From assembly GCF_001610875.1 (NCBI RefSeq), contig NZ_CP011272.1:1531988-1595987 (forward strand): DNA of 64,000 bases, written 5' to 3'. The DNA is from Pirellula sp. SH-Sr6A. Its GTDB lineage: Bacteria > Planctomycetota > Planctomycetia > Pirellulales > Pirellulaceae. The notes under the pieces are model-generated. The model made no database searches, was not told the DNA's origin, and worked only from the letters and a program-made list of their open reading frames with translations. Positions 44,187 through 54,109 of this stretch are shown in pieces (position 1 is the stretch's first letter; each line of letters starts with the position of its first letter). The translations under genes were made by a program, and so were the position numbers.

Positions 44187-46512
44187 GTCGAACGGCTCGT
44201 CCTCGACCGTTCTTGCGCGAAGTACCACCATACTTAGGCTAGTCCACCTCTCCCTCACGCTGTCGTGGAAAGTCCCTCACGCTGTCTGGGAAAGATACTT
44301 AACTTGCGCGATGCGTTAGGCGATGCAGATCTGTTGAGGACAACAGATCGACAGTGTCGAACGGCTCGTCCTCGACCGTTCCAGAACCGAGTACCACCCT
44401 ACTATCGGCTAAACCACCTCTCCCGCACGCAGTCTGGGAAAGTCCCTCACGCGGTCTGGGAGAGATACTTATCTTGCGTGATGCGTTAGGCGATGCAGAT
44501 CTGTTGAGGACAACAGATCGACAGTGTCGAACGGTTCGTCCTCGACCGTTCCTTCACGAAGTACTAGCATACTATCGGCTAAACCACCTCTCCCTCACGC
44601 TGTCGTGGAGAGATACATACCTTGCGCGATGCGTTAGGCGATGCAGATCTGTTGAGGACAACAGATCGACCCTGTCGAACGGCTCGTCCTCGACCGTTCC
44701 TGCACGAAGTACTAGCATACTATCGGCTAAACCACCTCTCCCTCACGCTGTCGTGGAAAGTCCCTCACGCGGTCTTGGAGAGATACATATCTTGCGTGAT
44801 GCGTTAGGCGATGCAGATCTGTTGAGGACAACAGATCGACAGTGTCGAACGGCTCGTCCTCGACCGTTCCTGCACGAAGTACTAGCATACTATCGACCAA
44901 GCCGCCTCTCCCTCACCCAGTCAGGGAAAGCCCCGTACGCTTTCTGGGAGACATACTGATCTTGCGCGATGCGTAAGGCGATGCAGATCTGTTGAGGACA
45001 ACAAATCGACAGTGTCGAACTTTCTTCTCTTTTTGTCCTGAAAGGACTCGAGCCATTAGCCGGGGGTTGAGCGCATGCAATACCCCCGGGTGGATTCCCC
45101 ATGGATTGAGCATCCCGACGGGATGCGAGCCGTACGAATGAGCATCTTCGGGTTGTTTTCTGGATCAAGCCATGGCATTTCTTTAATCCCTTCTGGATAG
45201 AAAAAGGGGTGGGGGGGACCGGGGGTATCGCTTGCGCTCAACCCCTGGCTACAAGCTTAGATCCTTTCAGGATCGACATAGGATCTGTTGAGGACAACAG
45301 ATCGACAGTGTCGAACGGCTCGTCCTCGACCGTTCCTGCACGAAGTACCACCATACTATCGACCAAGCCACCTCTCCCTCACGCTGTCGTGGAAAGTCCC
45401 GCACGCGGTCTGGGAGAGATACTTATCTTGCGTGATGCGTTAGGCGATGCAGATCTGTTGAGGACAACAGATCGACAGTGTCGAACGGCTCGTCCTCGAC
45501 CGTTCCTGCGCCGAGTACCACCATACTATCGACCAAGCCACCTCTCCCTCACGCTGTCGTGGAAAGTCCCGCACGCGGTCTGGGAGAGATACTTATCTTG
45601 CGTGATGCGTTAGGCGATGCAGATCTGTTGAGGACAACAGATCGACAGTGTCGAACGGCTCGTCCTCGACCGTTCCTGCGCCGAGTACCACCATACTATC
45701 GACCAAGCCACCTCTCATTCACGCTGTCGTGGAAAGTCCCGCACGCGGTCTGGGAGAGATACTTATCTTGCGCGATGCGTTAGGCGCTCCAGATCTGTTG
45801 AGGACAACAGATCGACAATGTCGAACGGTTCGTCCTCGACCGTTCCAGCGCGAAGTACCACCATACTATCGGCTAATCCGCCTCTCCCTCAGGCGGTCTT
45901 GGAGAGATACATATCTTGCGCGATGCGTTAGGCGATGCAGATCTGTTGAGGACAACAGATCGACAGTGTCGAACGGCTCGTCCTCGACCGTTCCTGCGCC
46001 GAGTACCACCATACTATCGACCAAGCCACCTCTCATTCACGCTGTCGTGGAAAGTCCCGCACGCGGTCTGGGAGAGATACTTATCTTGCGCGATGCGTTA
46101 GGCGATGCAGATCTGTTGAGGACAACGGATCGACAGTGTCGAACGGCTCGTCTTCGACCGTTCCTGCACGAAGTACTAGCATACTATCGACCAAGCCGCC
46201 TCTCCCTCACCCAGTCAGGGAAAGCCCCGTACGCTTTCTGGGAGACATACTGATCTTGCGCGATGCGTAAGGCGATGCAGATCTGTTGAGGACAACAGAT
46301 CGACAGTGTCGAACGGCTCGTCCTCGACCGTTCCTGCACGAAGTACTAGCATACTATCGGCTAAACCACCTCTCCCTCACGCAGTCTGGGAAAGTCCCTC
46401 ACGCTGTCTTGGAGAGAAACTTACCTTGCGTGATGCGTAAGGCGCTCCAGATCTGTTGAGGACAACAGATCGACAATGTCGAACGGCTCGTCTTCGACCG
46501 TTCCTGCGCCGA
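44187..46512 (-). repeat. GAGGAC-hairpin array 4, largest, reverse orientation
   Basis: About thirteen units of 150 or 170 bp, all in the opposite orientation to arrays 1, 3 and 5, with element B copy 2 inserted in the same orientation at 45035-45274. Unit order on the plus strand: GAACGG-CTCGTCCTCGACCGTTC hairpin, ACCACC segment, CCTCTCC...GGGAGAG, GCGTTAGGCGATGCA, then GATCTGTTG/CAACAGATC hairpin. The 150-bp units have lost a 20-bp segment inside the CTCTCC...GGGAGAG arm. It fills the 2.5 kb between two minus-strand genes. Confidence 0.95.
45035..45274 (-). mobile_element. MITE-like element B, copy 2
   Basis: 240 bp, inverted relative to copies 1 and 3. GTCCTGAAAGGAC at one end and GATCCTTTCAGGATC at the other, with the CCGGGGGT...ACCCCCGG palindromes inside each end. 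It interrupts array 4 exactly where copies 1 and 3 meet arrays, beside GTCGAAC and TTTTT-rich flanks. Confidence 0.86.
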
Positions 46513-46535
46513 GGAAATACGCAGCGTGGCTTGCG

Positions 46536-48647
46536 CTACTCGATGGGGAGCCATTGGAAGGCGTCGAGGACGACATGGCCTGACGTTCCGGCATTGGTGA
46601 TCGTCACCTTTCCGACACTTCTACCATTGAAAGTGTATTCGCCGAGGTCGACCCAAGGCTTCTCACTCGGGGCCTTGGTCTGATCCACATCCACCTTGGC
46701 GACGCCCGCCGCATGATGGATCTCGACGGTTACCCGATGGGTTCTATTGCCGCCCGCGGAATAAGCCATGCGAACAAGGTACCTCCCCTTGAGTGGCAAC
46801 TTCGTCGCGAATTCGGCCGTGCTCTCCGGAACCTTGGCGTCGGCATCATGGAGATAGTCAACGCCCACCCAAGGCTTCGTGCTGCGACTCGATGCCCAGT
46901 GACCTGTCAACGTCGCATCTTTATTGTCGACCACAATCCCTTTCAAGGAAGCGACTGCGACGTCTTCGGGTAATTTCTCCTCGTACTCGAGTACTTGGCC
47001 GTTCTTGAGCAGCAGTGGCTGAAGGTCCTTGTAAGAGACCGATTGGACATCCGTTTTGTTGCGAATCGCCAACGAAGCAATGGTGGAGGCGGATTCCCCC
47101 AGGATCATGAAGACTGGTTCCATTCGAATCGACCCAAAGGCGATGTGAGAACTCGACATGCAGACCGGTACTAAGAGATTGGCGATTTCGCTCTTCTTCG
47201 GCATAAGCGAACGCATGGAGATCGGATAGGGCCCACGGGTGGAAACTCCGATGTCCCCTTCGTTCTGCACAAATCCCTCGGGCGTGACATATCGCTGCAC
47301 ATTATGGGAATCGATGGTGTAGGAGCCCATTCCGACCGAGTCCTTCACTGGATTGTTTTTAAGAATCTCGTTCTCGGTCATGACCATTTCACCGACGAGC
47401 CGGCGGGCTTCGCGAATGTAGAGTTGGTGGGGCCAATTGCCGTTGTCGACAAACTCATCCTTCGCCAATCCCCACTCGGCGAAAACCTTTCGCACATCCT
47501 CAGGGATGTTTGGATCGTTTGCCAGGAAGTACATAAGTCCTTGTTGATAGCGTCGATGCTCGTCGATGATCTCCTTGCGACGTTCGTAACTGGCGGTCGG
47601 GTAGTCGTAGTTCATCCCGATGTTATCGGTGCTAAAGGGTCCGTGATTGTTTGTATCGGTCTTGAAATTGGGGACAGGATCGAACTTCGCAAACCCTTCG
47701 CGCCAGCCAGCCAGCAGCACGCGCCGCATCAACTCGTAATTCTTGGGATCGTAGCCTTCCGGTTTGGGAAAGGAAACGCGATTGGGTGCGTGATTGGTAA
47801 GGCACATCCGGAAACAATAAGCTTGCACGCGATGATCGGCGGCACCGTACTCTCCGGGTGGATCGGAACTGATCTTAGGGAGCAATCCACTTTGTGGATT
47901 CCCTGGAACCACATAAGGGCTGATCCCTTCTTTGAAAATGCCGAAGTGGTGGCGATGATGCAGCACTCCGACTTGGACACCATTCCACTTCTCCCCATAG
48001 TGCGCATTGGCCTCGCGCCCCACATGGAAGGATGCCCCGGCGGCATCGATCAAATCCCCTTCATACGTGGCATCTAGGAAGACTTTGCCACGATAGACGG
48101 TTCCATCCAACGTACGGATGGACTCGATCGTTCGATCCTTTTTTACAACGCCATTAGACGATCGATCGAGGTATGCCTCGCGGACAATCTCAATCCCTTC
48201 CTCCTTCACCCAGTCTTCGAACACGGACTCGGCGATATGCGGCTCGAAGATCCACATCGTCCGCTGTTGGCCATCGATCGCCGGATTTCCTTGCCCTTGG
48301 TTGCCGTACGACTCGCGAGGCTGATGATTCCAAGCGTCAGGCTTTTGATAGTGTTTCCAAACGCGGTGATAGAATTCCCGCGACAAGCCGCCGATGACCG
48401 CTTTGTTTCCCGTGTCGGTCCATCCAAGCCCGCCTGCAGTCAATCCTCCCAGATGCTTATCGGGGGAAACGACCAGAACGGTATGCCCCAGCTTTTTGGC
48501 TTGAATCGCTGCCGTAATCGCTCCGGACGTCCCTCCGTAGACAATGACGTCCGCCTCTCGCACCCGCGGGGCCGTTGTTTGGGATCGCGCGGTACCAACC
48601 AAAGGTAACGCGCATACAAGCGACAAGAGACAAGCGATGGTTTTCAT
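46536..48647 (-). CDS. Exported FAD-dependent oxidoreductase with C-terminal golvesin-like domain
   Basis: 703 residues from the ATG at 48647. Signal peptide (MKTIACLLSLVCALPLVGTARS), then a Rossmann FAD motif DVIVYGGTSGAITAAIQAKKLG. LGGLTAGGLGWTDTG and LDATYEGDLIDAAG are hallmarks of the FAD_oxidored family common in planctomycetes. The last ~130 residues (HWASSRSTKPWVGVDYLHD to FQWLPIE) form a beta-sandwich typical of xanthan-lyase/golvesin-like C-termini. Likely acts on exported carbohydrates; substrate unknown. Confidence 0.88.
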   Translation of the reverse strand: MKTIACLLSLVCALPLVGTARSQTTAPRVREADVIVYGGTSGAITAAIQAKKLGHTVLVVSPDKHLGGLTAGGLGWTDTGNKAVIGGLSREFYHRVWKHYQKPDAWNHQPRESYGNQGQGNPAIDGQQRTMWIFEPHIAESVFEDWVKEEGIEIVREAYLDRSSNGVVKKDRTIESIRTLDGTVYRGKVFLDATYEGDLIDAAGASFHVGREANAHYGEKWNGVQVGVLHHRHHFGIFKEGISPYVVPGNPQSGLLPKISSDPPGEYGAADHRVQAYCFRMCLTNHAPNRVSFPKPEGYDPKNYELMRRVLLAGWREGFAKFDPVPNFKTDTNNHGPFSTDNIGMNYDYPTASYERRKEIIDEHRRYQQGLMYFLANDPNIPEDVRKVFAEWGLAKDEFVDNGNWPHQLYIREARRLVGEMVMTENEILKNNPVKDSVGMGSYTIDSHNVQRYVTPEGFVQNEGDIGVSTRGPYPISMRSLMPKKSEIANLLVPVCMSSSHIAFGSIRMEPVFMILGESASTIASLAIRNKTDVQSVSYKDLQPLLLKNGQVLEYEEKLPEDVAVASLKGIVVDNKDATLTGHWASSRSTKPWVGVDYLHDADAKVPESTAEFATKLPLKGRYLVRMAYSAGGNRTHRVTVEIHHAAGVAKVDVDQTKAPSEKPWVDLGEYTFNGRSVGKVTITNAGTSGHVVLDAFQWLPIE

Positions 48648-48835
48648 AGGTTCGATGGGGGAAGGGAGAGGGGAGGGCAAGATGGAATGCGATGACTATT
48701 TTCCCAGTCTAGCCGAACGGCACGGTGGTAGCAAAACAGGTATGTCGAGCAGGGTTAGGGAAAACTGGTCGCGAACCGTGTATTCGAAAGGCTGCGGTCT
48801 GTACCGAGGGGACGGCAACACAGGTCGGGGCTCGG

Positions 48836-50632
48836 CTAGGAAAGGGGAGATGCGATATTGAACATCGTCCCATGCCCATTGGTAGCACTCACCATGAACC
48901 GGAGTGGTCGGGTTCGATCGTAGCCCTGCGCACTCCACTCCACCTTGACCGCCGATAGCGGACCAAGCCACCGTGCGAGGAGTTCTTGGGAATCACGAGC
49001 AAGGTGCAATTGAAACCGTCGAGACAAACACTCCGTTGCACCGATGTACCATACTTCGCCCTGGGTATTGCCCCAACGGTAGACACCGGCAACGGAGGGC
49101 AAATCTTCGGCTCGCAGGTCGAGAAAGGGAACGGACTCGAATTGGATTGGATCAATCGACGCTTCTTCGGCCGCGTCGATTGGGGCTTCGTCCAAGCGCT
49201 GCTGCTCGAGGTTCCACTCGTACCTCAGAAGCAGTGCCCCGAGTCGATAATCGAGAGGGGAGAAACCAGGAGCCAAACTCGTCGCGTCGCGATCGAAAAG
49301 CTCTGCAATGGCTGGGTCGCAAAACAATTCTTCCAAGGTCGAGTCGGGATAGCGATCCGAAAGTCGTCGCCATGCAATCTCGGATGCAGGAAGGAATGGA
49401 TCCGCAAAGGACCAAGACAGTGGAGCTCGCGATTCGGAGATCACTCGTGTCGATGAAGAATCCATCGACGCGTCAACAGTGGCAGTCAGCACTCCTTCGT
49501 AGCGAAGACGAAACAGACTTCGATTTCGCTCCGCGGCTAACCCCGGAACTCCCAACTGATCGCATTGCGATTGAAACGATTGATTCAAATAGGGATCCAA
49601 AAGGACGCGTTCCAACCCATAGCCCTTCGAGGCGCGGTAGAACGCGGTGGCTAGAATCTCGGACTGCTTCACTTTCGGAATGGAATCAAAAAATCCTGGC
49701 AAAAAACCTTCTTCGATCCGTTTGGTGGCTTTTCCTTGGGACTTCCTGCCGGCTCGTGCCCGCTCGACCTCGTCTACCGATTTGACGCTCGACCGCGGAT
49801 CCTCGACTCCCTCGAGTCGATCCCCTACCTGCGTTCGTTTCAGTCGCGCCGCCCCTTGCGAGGAATACTCGCTAGAGAGCTCGAATCCTACGAATTGACG
49901 CCCCAGTTTCTTTGCGACGACCAGCGTTGTCGCGCTCCCCGAAAAGGGATCAACGACGACATCGTCTGGGTTGGAACAAGCCCGGATGATGCGGCCCAGC
50001 AATTGCTCGGGCATCTGACAGCCGTGAAATCCCGCGCGCTCTTTAAACGTCCCATTCACGCGTGGGAAGTACCATATGTCTTCGTTTGGCTGAAACGCAT
50101 CGCGGCAGTCCTGGGGACGGAGTATCCACGTATCGTCCGGAGATCGCCCTTTGGGATTGGCGCGTTTGTCGTTGTAAATCAGCTGCCGGGCCGAGGGAAC
50201 TGCAATCGCCTCTGGGTGGTAACAGAACGCCCGTCTGTCCTTCACAAAGTAGAAGAGATGGGCATGGGATCGAGTGAATTTGTTTTTGCAATGCACGCCA
50301 AAGGTGTAGTACCAAATCACCCAACTTCGAAGATGGAAACCGGCTTTGCAAGCCTCCACCTTCAGCTCCGCCGCAAATTCATCGCCTATCGCTAGCCAGA
50401 ATGTGCCATCGGGGCGGAGGACGCGATGCAACTCCCGCATCCAGGATCCGCACCACTTGAGATACTCGTTCGACTCCAACTGGTCATCGTAAACGTCGTA
50501 GTCGTAACCGATATTGAACGGCGGATCTGCAAACGCGAGGTGCACCGAAGCTTCTGTCATGGACTGCAATCCGGCGACGCAGTCCATGTTGTGTATCTTG
50601 CCCCACGGGGCTTCCGGCAAGTCGATCGCCAT
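48836..50632 (-). CDS. DNA methyltransferase (beta class) with GIY-YIG-like C-terminal domain
   Basis: 598 residues from the ATG at 50632 (a GTG at 50701 is possible). Motif IV DPPFNIGYD comes first (~36) and motif I VVDPFSGSATTLVVAKKLG later (~238), the order of beta-class N6-adenine or N4-cytosine methyltransferases. A long middle region (~290-500) is not recognised. Near the end GVYRW...VWYIGATECLSRRFQLHL matches the GIY and YIG strands and the catalytic Arg of GIY-YIG nucleases, but the usual catalytic Glu is not evident. No separate restriction gene adjoins. Methylation is secure; cleavage is uncertain. Confidence 0.85.
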   Translation of the reverse strand: MAIDLPEAPWGKIHNMDCVAGLQSMTEASVHLAFADPPFNIGYDYDVYDDQLESNEYLKWCGSWMRELHRVLRPDGTFWLAIGDEFAAELKVEACKAGFHLRSWVIWYYTFGVHCKNKFTRSHAHLFYFVKDRRAFCYHPEAIAVPSARQLIYNDKRANPKGRSPDDTWILRPQDCRDAFQPNEDIWYFPRVNGTFKERAGFHGCQMPEQLLGRIIRACSNPDDVVVDPFSGSATTLVVAKKLGRQFVGFELSSEYSSQGAARLKRTQVGDRLEGVEDPRSSVKSVDEVERARAGRKSQGKATKRIEEGFLPGFFDSIPKVKQSEILATAFYRASKGYGLERVLLDPYLNQSFQSQCDQLGVPGLAAERNRSLFRLRYEGVLTATVDASMDSSSTRVISESRAPLSWSFADPFLPASEIAWRRLSDRYPDSTLEELFCDPAIAELFDRDATSLAPGFSPLDYRLGALLLRYEWNLEQQRLDEAPIDAAEEASIDPIQFESVPFLDLRAEDLPSVAGVYRWGNTQGEVWYIGATECLSRRFQLHLARDSQELLARWLGPLSAVKVEWSAQGYDRTRPLRFMVSATNGHGTMFNIASPLS

Positions 50633-50781
50633 CGCACCAATCTTTCCCTTCAACGGGACTTCCACACCGACTCGACTGCCGAACACACCCGCGTTCGACA
50701 CATGTCATCGGGCGTTTCCATGGTCCCGCATGCGGAAGTCCTGTCTTGAACGACTAGCCAAACAAGACTAGCCCACGACCA

Positions 50782-51864
50782 CTAGCGCTGAACGCGAGCC
50801 GAGCCACCCTTCGCGAGGGCTTCGACTTCAGGCAATCGCGCCATGGTCGTGTCCCCTGGGAAGGTGGTGAGCAGCGCGCCGTGAGCCCAGCCGAGTCGCA
50901 AGGCTTGTTCGGGCTCTTTTCCAGCCAACATGCCATAGATGAGACCGGCAGCAAAGCCATCCCCACCACCGATGCGATCGACGACATCGAGCGAGCACGT
51001 CGGGGAGACATAACGCTTCCCGTCGTACCAAAGAACAGCGGCCCACTCGTGTCGGTTGGTCGAGTGAACTTCGCGAAGCGTCGTCGCGACCATCTTCACA
51101 TTCGGGAACTTCTCGACAGCGCGTTCGATCATGGTGAAGAAGGATTCGGGATCCAACGACGACTTCGACTCGACGTCTTGCCCTTCGATGCCGAGTCCCT
51201 TTTGGAGATCCTCTTCGTTGCCGACGAGCATGTCGACGTTTTTCACGATCTTGCTGATCTGTTCTTGCGCTTTGGAGGCTCCACCGATGGGGCCCCAAAG
51301 CTTGGCTCGGTAGTTCAAGTCAAACGAGGTAACAGCACCAGCTTCCTTGGCCGCCTTCATCCCTTCAATGATCAACTCGGATGTAGTCGCAGATAGGGCC
51401 GCGAAAATACCGCCGGAATGGAACCATCGAACACCGCTCGCGAAAATCTTCTTCCAATCGAAATCCCCAGGCTTGAGCAACGCTCCCGCCTCATTCGAAC
51501 GATTGTAGAAGACGACGGGGGGACGCACTCCGAGGCCGCGGTCGCTATAGACCGTGGCGATGTTCGGGCCGCGGACTCCATCGTGCTCGAATTGCTTGTA
51601 AAAGGGCTTCACGCCCATCTCCTGCACTTTGGCCTGAACCAACTCGCCGATGCCGTAGTTCACCATGGCGGTAGCGACACCGGTCTTCAATCCAAAGCAA
51701 TCCGCCAAGTTTGCGGAGACGTTGTACTCTCCACCCGACACGTGCACTTCAAACGACTTCGCCTTGCGAAAAGGGATGATGCCTGGATCCAATCGATGAA
51801 CGAGTGCGCCGAGGGAGAGGAAGTCGAGATCGCAAGCGTCTTTGCGAATGGATAGTTGAGCCAT
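50782..51864 (-). CDS. kdgK: PfkB-family 2-keto-3-deoxygluconate kinase
   Basis: 360 residues; ATG at 51864 with GGAG about 8 nt upstream. HVSGGEYNVSANLADCFGL is the substrate-binding start and DRIGGGDGFAAGLIYG the catalytic/anion-hole motif. Length is a little above the usual 310-340. It phosphorylates KDG to KDPG. The neighbours, an SDR of the mannonate type and a sugar isomerase, fit uronic-acid breakdown. Related to the kinase at 36204 but clearly diverged. Confidence 0.88.
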   Translation of the reverse strand: MAQLSIRKDACDLDFLSLGALVHRLDPGIIPFRKAKSFEVHVSGGEYNVSANLADCFGLKTGVATAMVNYGIGELVQAKVQEMGVKPFYKQFEHDGVRGPNIATVYSDRGLGVRPPVVFYNRSNEAGALLKPGDFDWKKIFASGVRWFHSGGIFAALSATTSELIIEGMKAAKEAGAVTSFDLNYRAKLWGPIGGASKAQEQISKIVKNVDMLVGNEEDLQKGLGIEGQDVESKSSLDPESFFTMIERAVEKFPNVKMVATTLREVHSTNRHEWAAVLWYDGKRYVSPTCSLDVVDRIGGGDGFAAGLIYGMLAGKEPEQALRLGWAHGALLTTFPGDTTMARLPEVEALAKGGSARVQR

Positions 51865-51926
51865 GGAGAACTCCAGCAAGGGGAATGAGGCGAAATCTTA
51901 CGTTGAAAGTCGTTGCCAACTGGGGG

Positions 51927-52742
51927 CTAGATTGTTGTCGAAGAAAATCCACCGTCAACAACCAAGTTGTGGCCTGTGACAAAGGAGGAAGCGCTCGACG
52001 AAGCCAGGAAGATGACGGCACCTGACAACTCATGGGCGTACCCGAATCGACCGGCCGGCGTATGGTCGATGATCTGCTGGCCGCGCGGAGAAAGGCTTCC
52101 GTCTTGGTTGTACAACAACCCTTGGTTCTGCTCCGCTGGGAAAAATCCTGGACTGATGCAATTCACCCGAATCCCTCGCGGCGCCCATTCCCTCGCCATG
52201 AATTGAGTGAAGTTGATCACGGCCGCCTTGGCGGCGGAGTATGCGACGACGCGGGAGAGGGGCACGATCCCGGACATGGAAGCGATATTGATAATGCTCC
52301 CCGCTCCTCGCACCACCATGGTCTCGCCGAACACTTGGCAAGGCAGAATCGTGCCGCCGATGAGGTTCAAATCGAAAACGCTATTCCAAGCATCGAGCGG
52401 GAGCTGACAAAAATCATCGCCAGGTTGCAACGTCGCTTTGGCCTGATTTCCTCCTGCCGCGTTGACCAAAATATCAACCGGCCCCAGCGTTCGTTCGATG
52501 ATGTCGCGAGCCTTGGTAAGGGATTCGCGTTGGAGTGCATCGGCAGAGTGAAAAACCGCTTCCCCCCCCTCGGCTCGAATCTGCTCCGCTCGGTGCATCC
52601 CACGCTCGGCGCTTCGACCGAGAATGGCGACCCGAGCCCCTGCGTTCCCTAGTGCAGACGCCATCGCTCCACCCAAACTACCCGTCCCTCCAAGGACCAC
52701 TGCGACTTGGTTCTTCAGCTGAAATAAGTTGGTAGTCGACAT
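51927..52742 (-). CDS. SDR-family oxidoreductase, probable D-mannonate oxidoreductase
   Basis: 271 residues from the ATG at 52742. Short-chain dehydrogenase: cofactor motif GGTGSLGG, NAAGG, catalytic Ser in IASMSGI and YSAAK with Tyr and Lys, and a substrate loop (FPAEQNQGLLYNQDGSLSPRG) characteristic of SDR fructuronate/mannonate oxidoreductases. It would interconvert fructuronate and mannonate with NAD(P)H. In line with the KDG kinase gene, 62 bp apart. Confidence 0.87.
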   Translation of the reverse strand: MSTTNLFQLKNQVAVVLGGTGSLGGAMASALGNAGARVAILGRSAERGMHRAEQIRAEGGEAVFHSADALQRESLTKARDIIERTLGPVDILVNAAGGNQAKATLQPGDDFCQLPLDAWNSVFDLNLIGGTILPCQVFGETMVVRGAGSIINIASMSGIVPLSRVVAYSAAKAAVINFTQFMAREWAPRGIRVNCISPGFFPAEQNQGLLYNQDGSLSPRGQQIIDHTPAGRFGYAHELSGAVIFLASSSASSFVTGHNLVVDGGFSSTTI

Positions 52743-52858
52743 GGATGTAGCCTTCTCTGTTGAATGGATGAGGAGTAGCAACCGGGTGCCGCGCCCTACG
52801 GCTTATGGCGAACGGAACATCCGTCGCAACGCCTTTGCGTTGGGTTTCTGAACTGTGC

Positions 52859-53713
52859 TTAACTGCCGAGAATCTCTTTCCTCAGCTGCGCGAGGAGACT
52901 CGTCGCGTGCAGGACCTCTGCTTTCTGACGCTCGGGCTCTTGCGGAATTTCGCGCTCGATCGTGAGCGGCCCTGTGTAACCGATTTCTTTGAGAGCCAGC
53001 AAGTACTCGCGAATATTCACGTCACCTTCGCCAAGCGGCACTTCGCGTCCCCACGTCACTCCGGGTTGATCGCTCCAAGTCCCATCCTTGCAGTGAACGC
53101 TCCGAACATACTTGCCTACATGCTTCAGAGCCGGAATCGGTTCGCCCGTTCCATAAAGGATCATATTCGCGGGGTCGAAGTTGATGAACAAATTGTTTCG
53201 CGAGACATCGTCGATGTAATGCAGCAATGCCTCCGCGGTCTCTTGGCCGGTCTCCAAGTGAACATTTTGTTCGTTGTACGCGGCATGGTCGCACAGCTGC
53301 CGTGTCACCTCGATCACATCGGCATATTCGCGGCAATTGCGATCGTGCGGGACTACGCCGACGTGGAGACCGATCACGGAACAACCGAGCAACCGCGTGA
53401 AGTCCGAAATCTCCTTCATCTCCACCAGCCGAGAAACCCTCGTCTCGGGCGGAACCAAGCCGATGGTCTTCTCCACCGTGGGAATATCCGCATAACTCTC
53501 TCCTTCAAATCCGCCGAAGACGCACGTCAATTCGATACCGGCCTCTTCCAGCTTTTTGAGAAAGGCCTCTGCGGCTGCGGGTGTTCGGCCTTCGGCGTGG
53601 GGAGTGTGGAGCTGGATCGAAGGAATCCCAAGCTCTCGAGCGACTTCAAGCCGGACGCCCAAACCTGCATCGATGCTGGTGAAAACGCCGAGGGACCATG
53701 GAGGGAGTGTCAT
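52859..53713 (-). CDS. Sugar phosphate isomerase/epimerase-like TIM barrel
   Basis: 284 residues, no signal peptide. Strand-end motifs fit the xylose-isomerase-like barrel: IQLHTPH, IGLHVGVVPHD, VHLETGQE, INFDPANMILYG, SVHCKDGTW, and LTIEREIP, which supply Glu, Asp and His metal ligands. Cytoplasmic, part of the uronate-linked group. Exact substrate is not readable; hexuronate or ketose epimerisation is a reasonable guess. Confidence 0.85.
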   Translation of the reverse strand: MTLPPWSLGVFTSIDAGLGVRLEVARELGIPSIQLHTPHAEGRTPAAAEAFLKKLEEAGIELTCVFGGFEGESYADIPTVEKTIGLVPPETRVSRLVEMKEISDFTRLLGCSVIGLHVGVVPHDRNCREYADVIEVTRQLCDHAAYNEQNVHLETGQETAEALLHYIDDVSRNNLFINFDPANMILYGTGEPIPALKHVGKYVRSVHCKDGTWSDQPGVTWGREVPLGEGDVNIREYLLALKEIGYTGPLTIEREIPQEPERQKAEVLHATSLLAQLRKEILGS

Positions 53714-53779
53714 TTCGAATTCCGTTCGGTGGGATGTGGAAATAGAGGAGGGAAAAGGGAGGGACGGCCAGCACGCTCG

Positions 53780-54109
53780 CTATCCAAGCGACTGCGATCG
53801 CGCCATCGCATCCTCAGCCGCCCGAATGAATCGCGTATCCTGCGTTCCCGCCCAAGCCTTTTGATAGGTCACGCTCAAAATCGTGAAGTTAAATGCCTCG
53901 TTCGGCTCGAGCCTGCAAGCCTCTTCGGCGTGCTTAACCGCCGCAAGATGATCACCCGTCTGGGTGTAGATGCGAGCCAGCGTCAAATGAGACAGAACGT
54001 GATCCGGAGACTCTCCGACAATCGAGATGAGGACTTCCTTGGCCGCATCGACTTGTCCCGAGTCCTTTAGCTTTTCCGCTTCGCGAAATCGTTCGTTGAC
54101 GGTAGTCAT
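53780..54109 (-). CDS. Small TPR protein
   Basis: 109 residues from the ATG at 54109. Two to three tetratricopeptide units: KLKDSGQVDAAKEVLISIVGESPDHVLSHLTLARIYTQTGD (in pieces) and HLAAVKHAEEACRLEPNE. No catalytic part. Probably a protein-interaction adaptor. It begins the minus-strand run leading to the uronate genes, 66 bp before the isomerase. Confidence 0.75.
   Translation of the reverse strand: MTTVNERFREAEKLKDSGQVDAAKEVLISIVGESPDHVLSHLTLARIYTQTGDHLAAVKHAEEACRLEPNEAFNFTILSVTYQKAWAGTQDTRFIRAAEDAMARSQSLG

Noticed and set aside
44187-46512. CRISPR array
   Set aside because: Whole 150-170-bp units repeat; there are no short repeats with unique spacers and no cas genes.
52805-54070. 421-codon plus-strand frame across the isomerase and TPR genes
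   Set aside because: Opposite strand gives two recognisable proteins; this frame has no motif.
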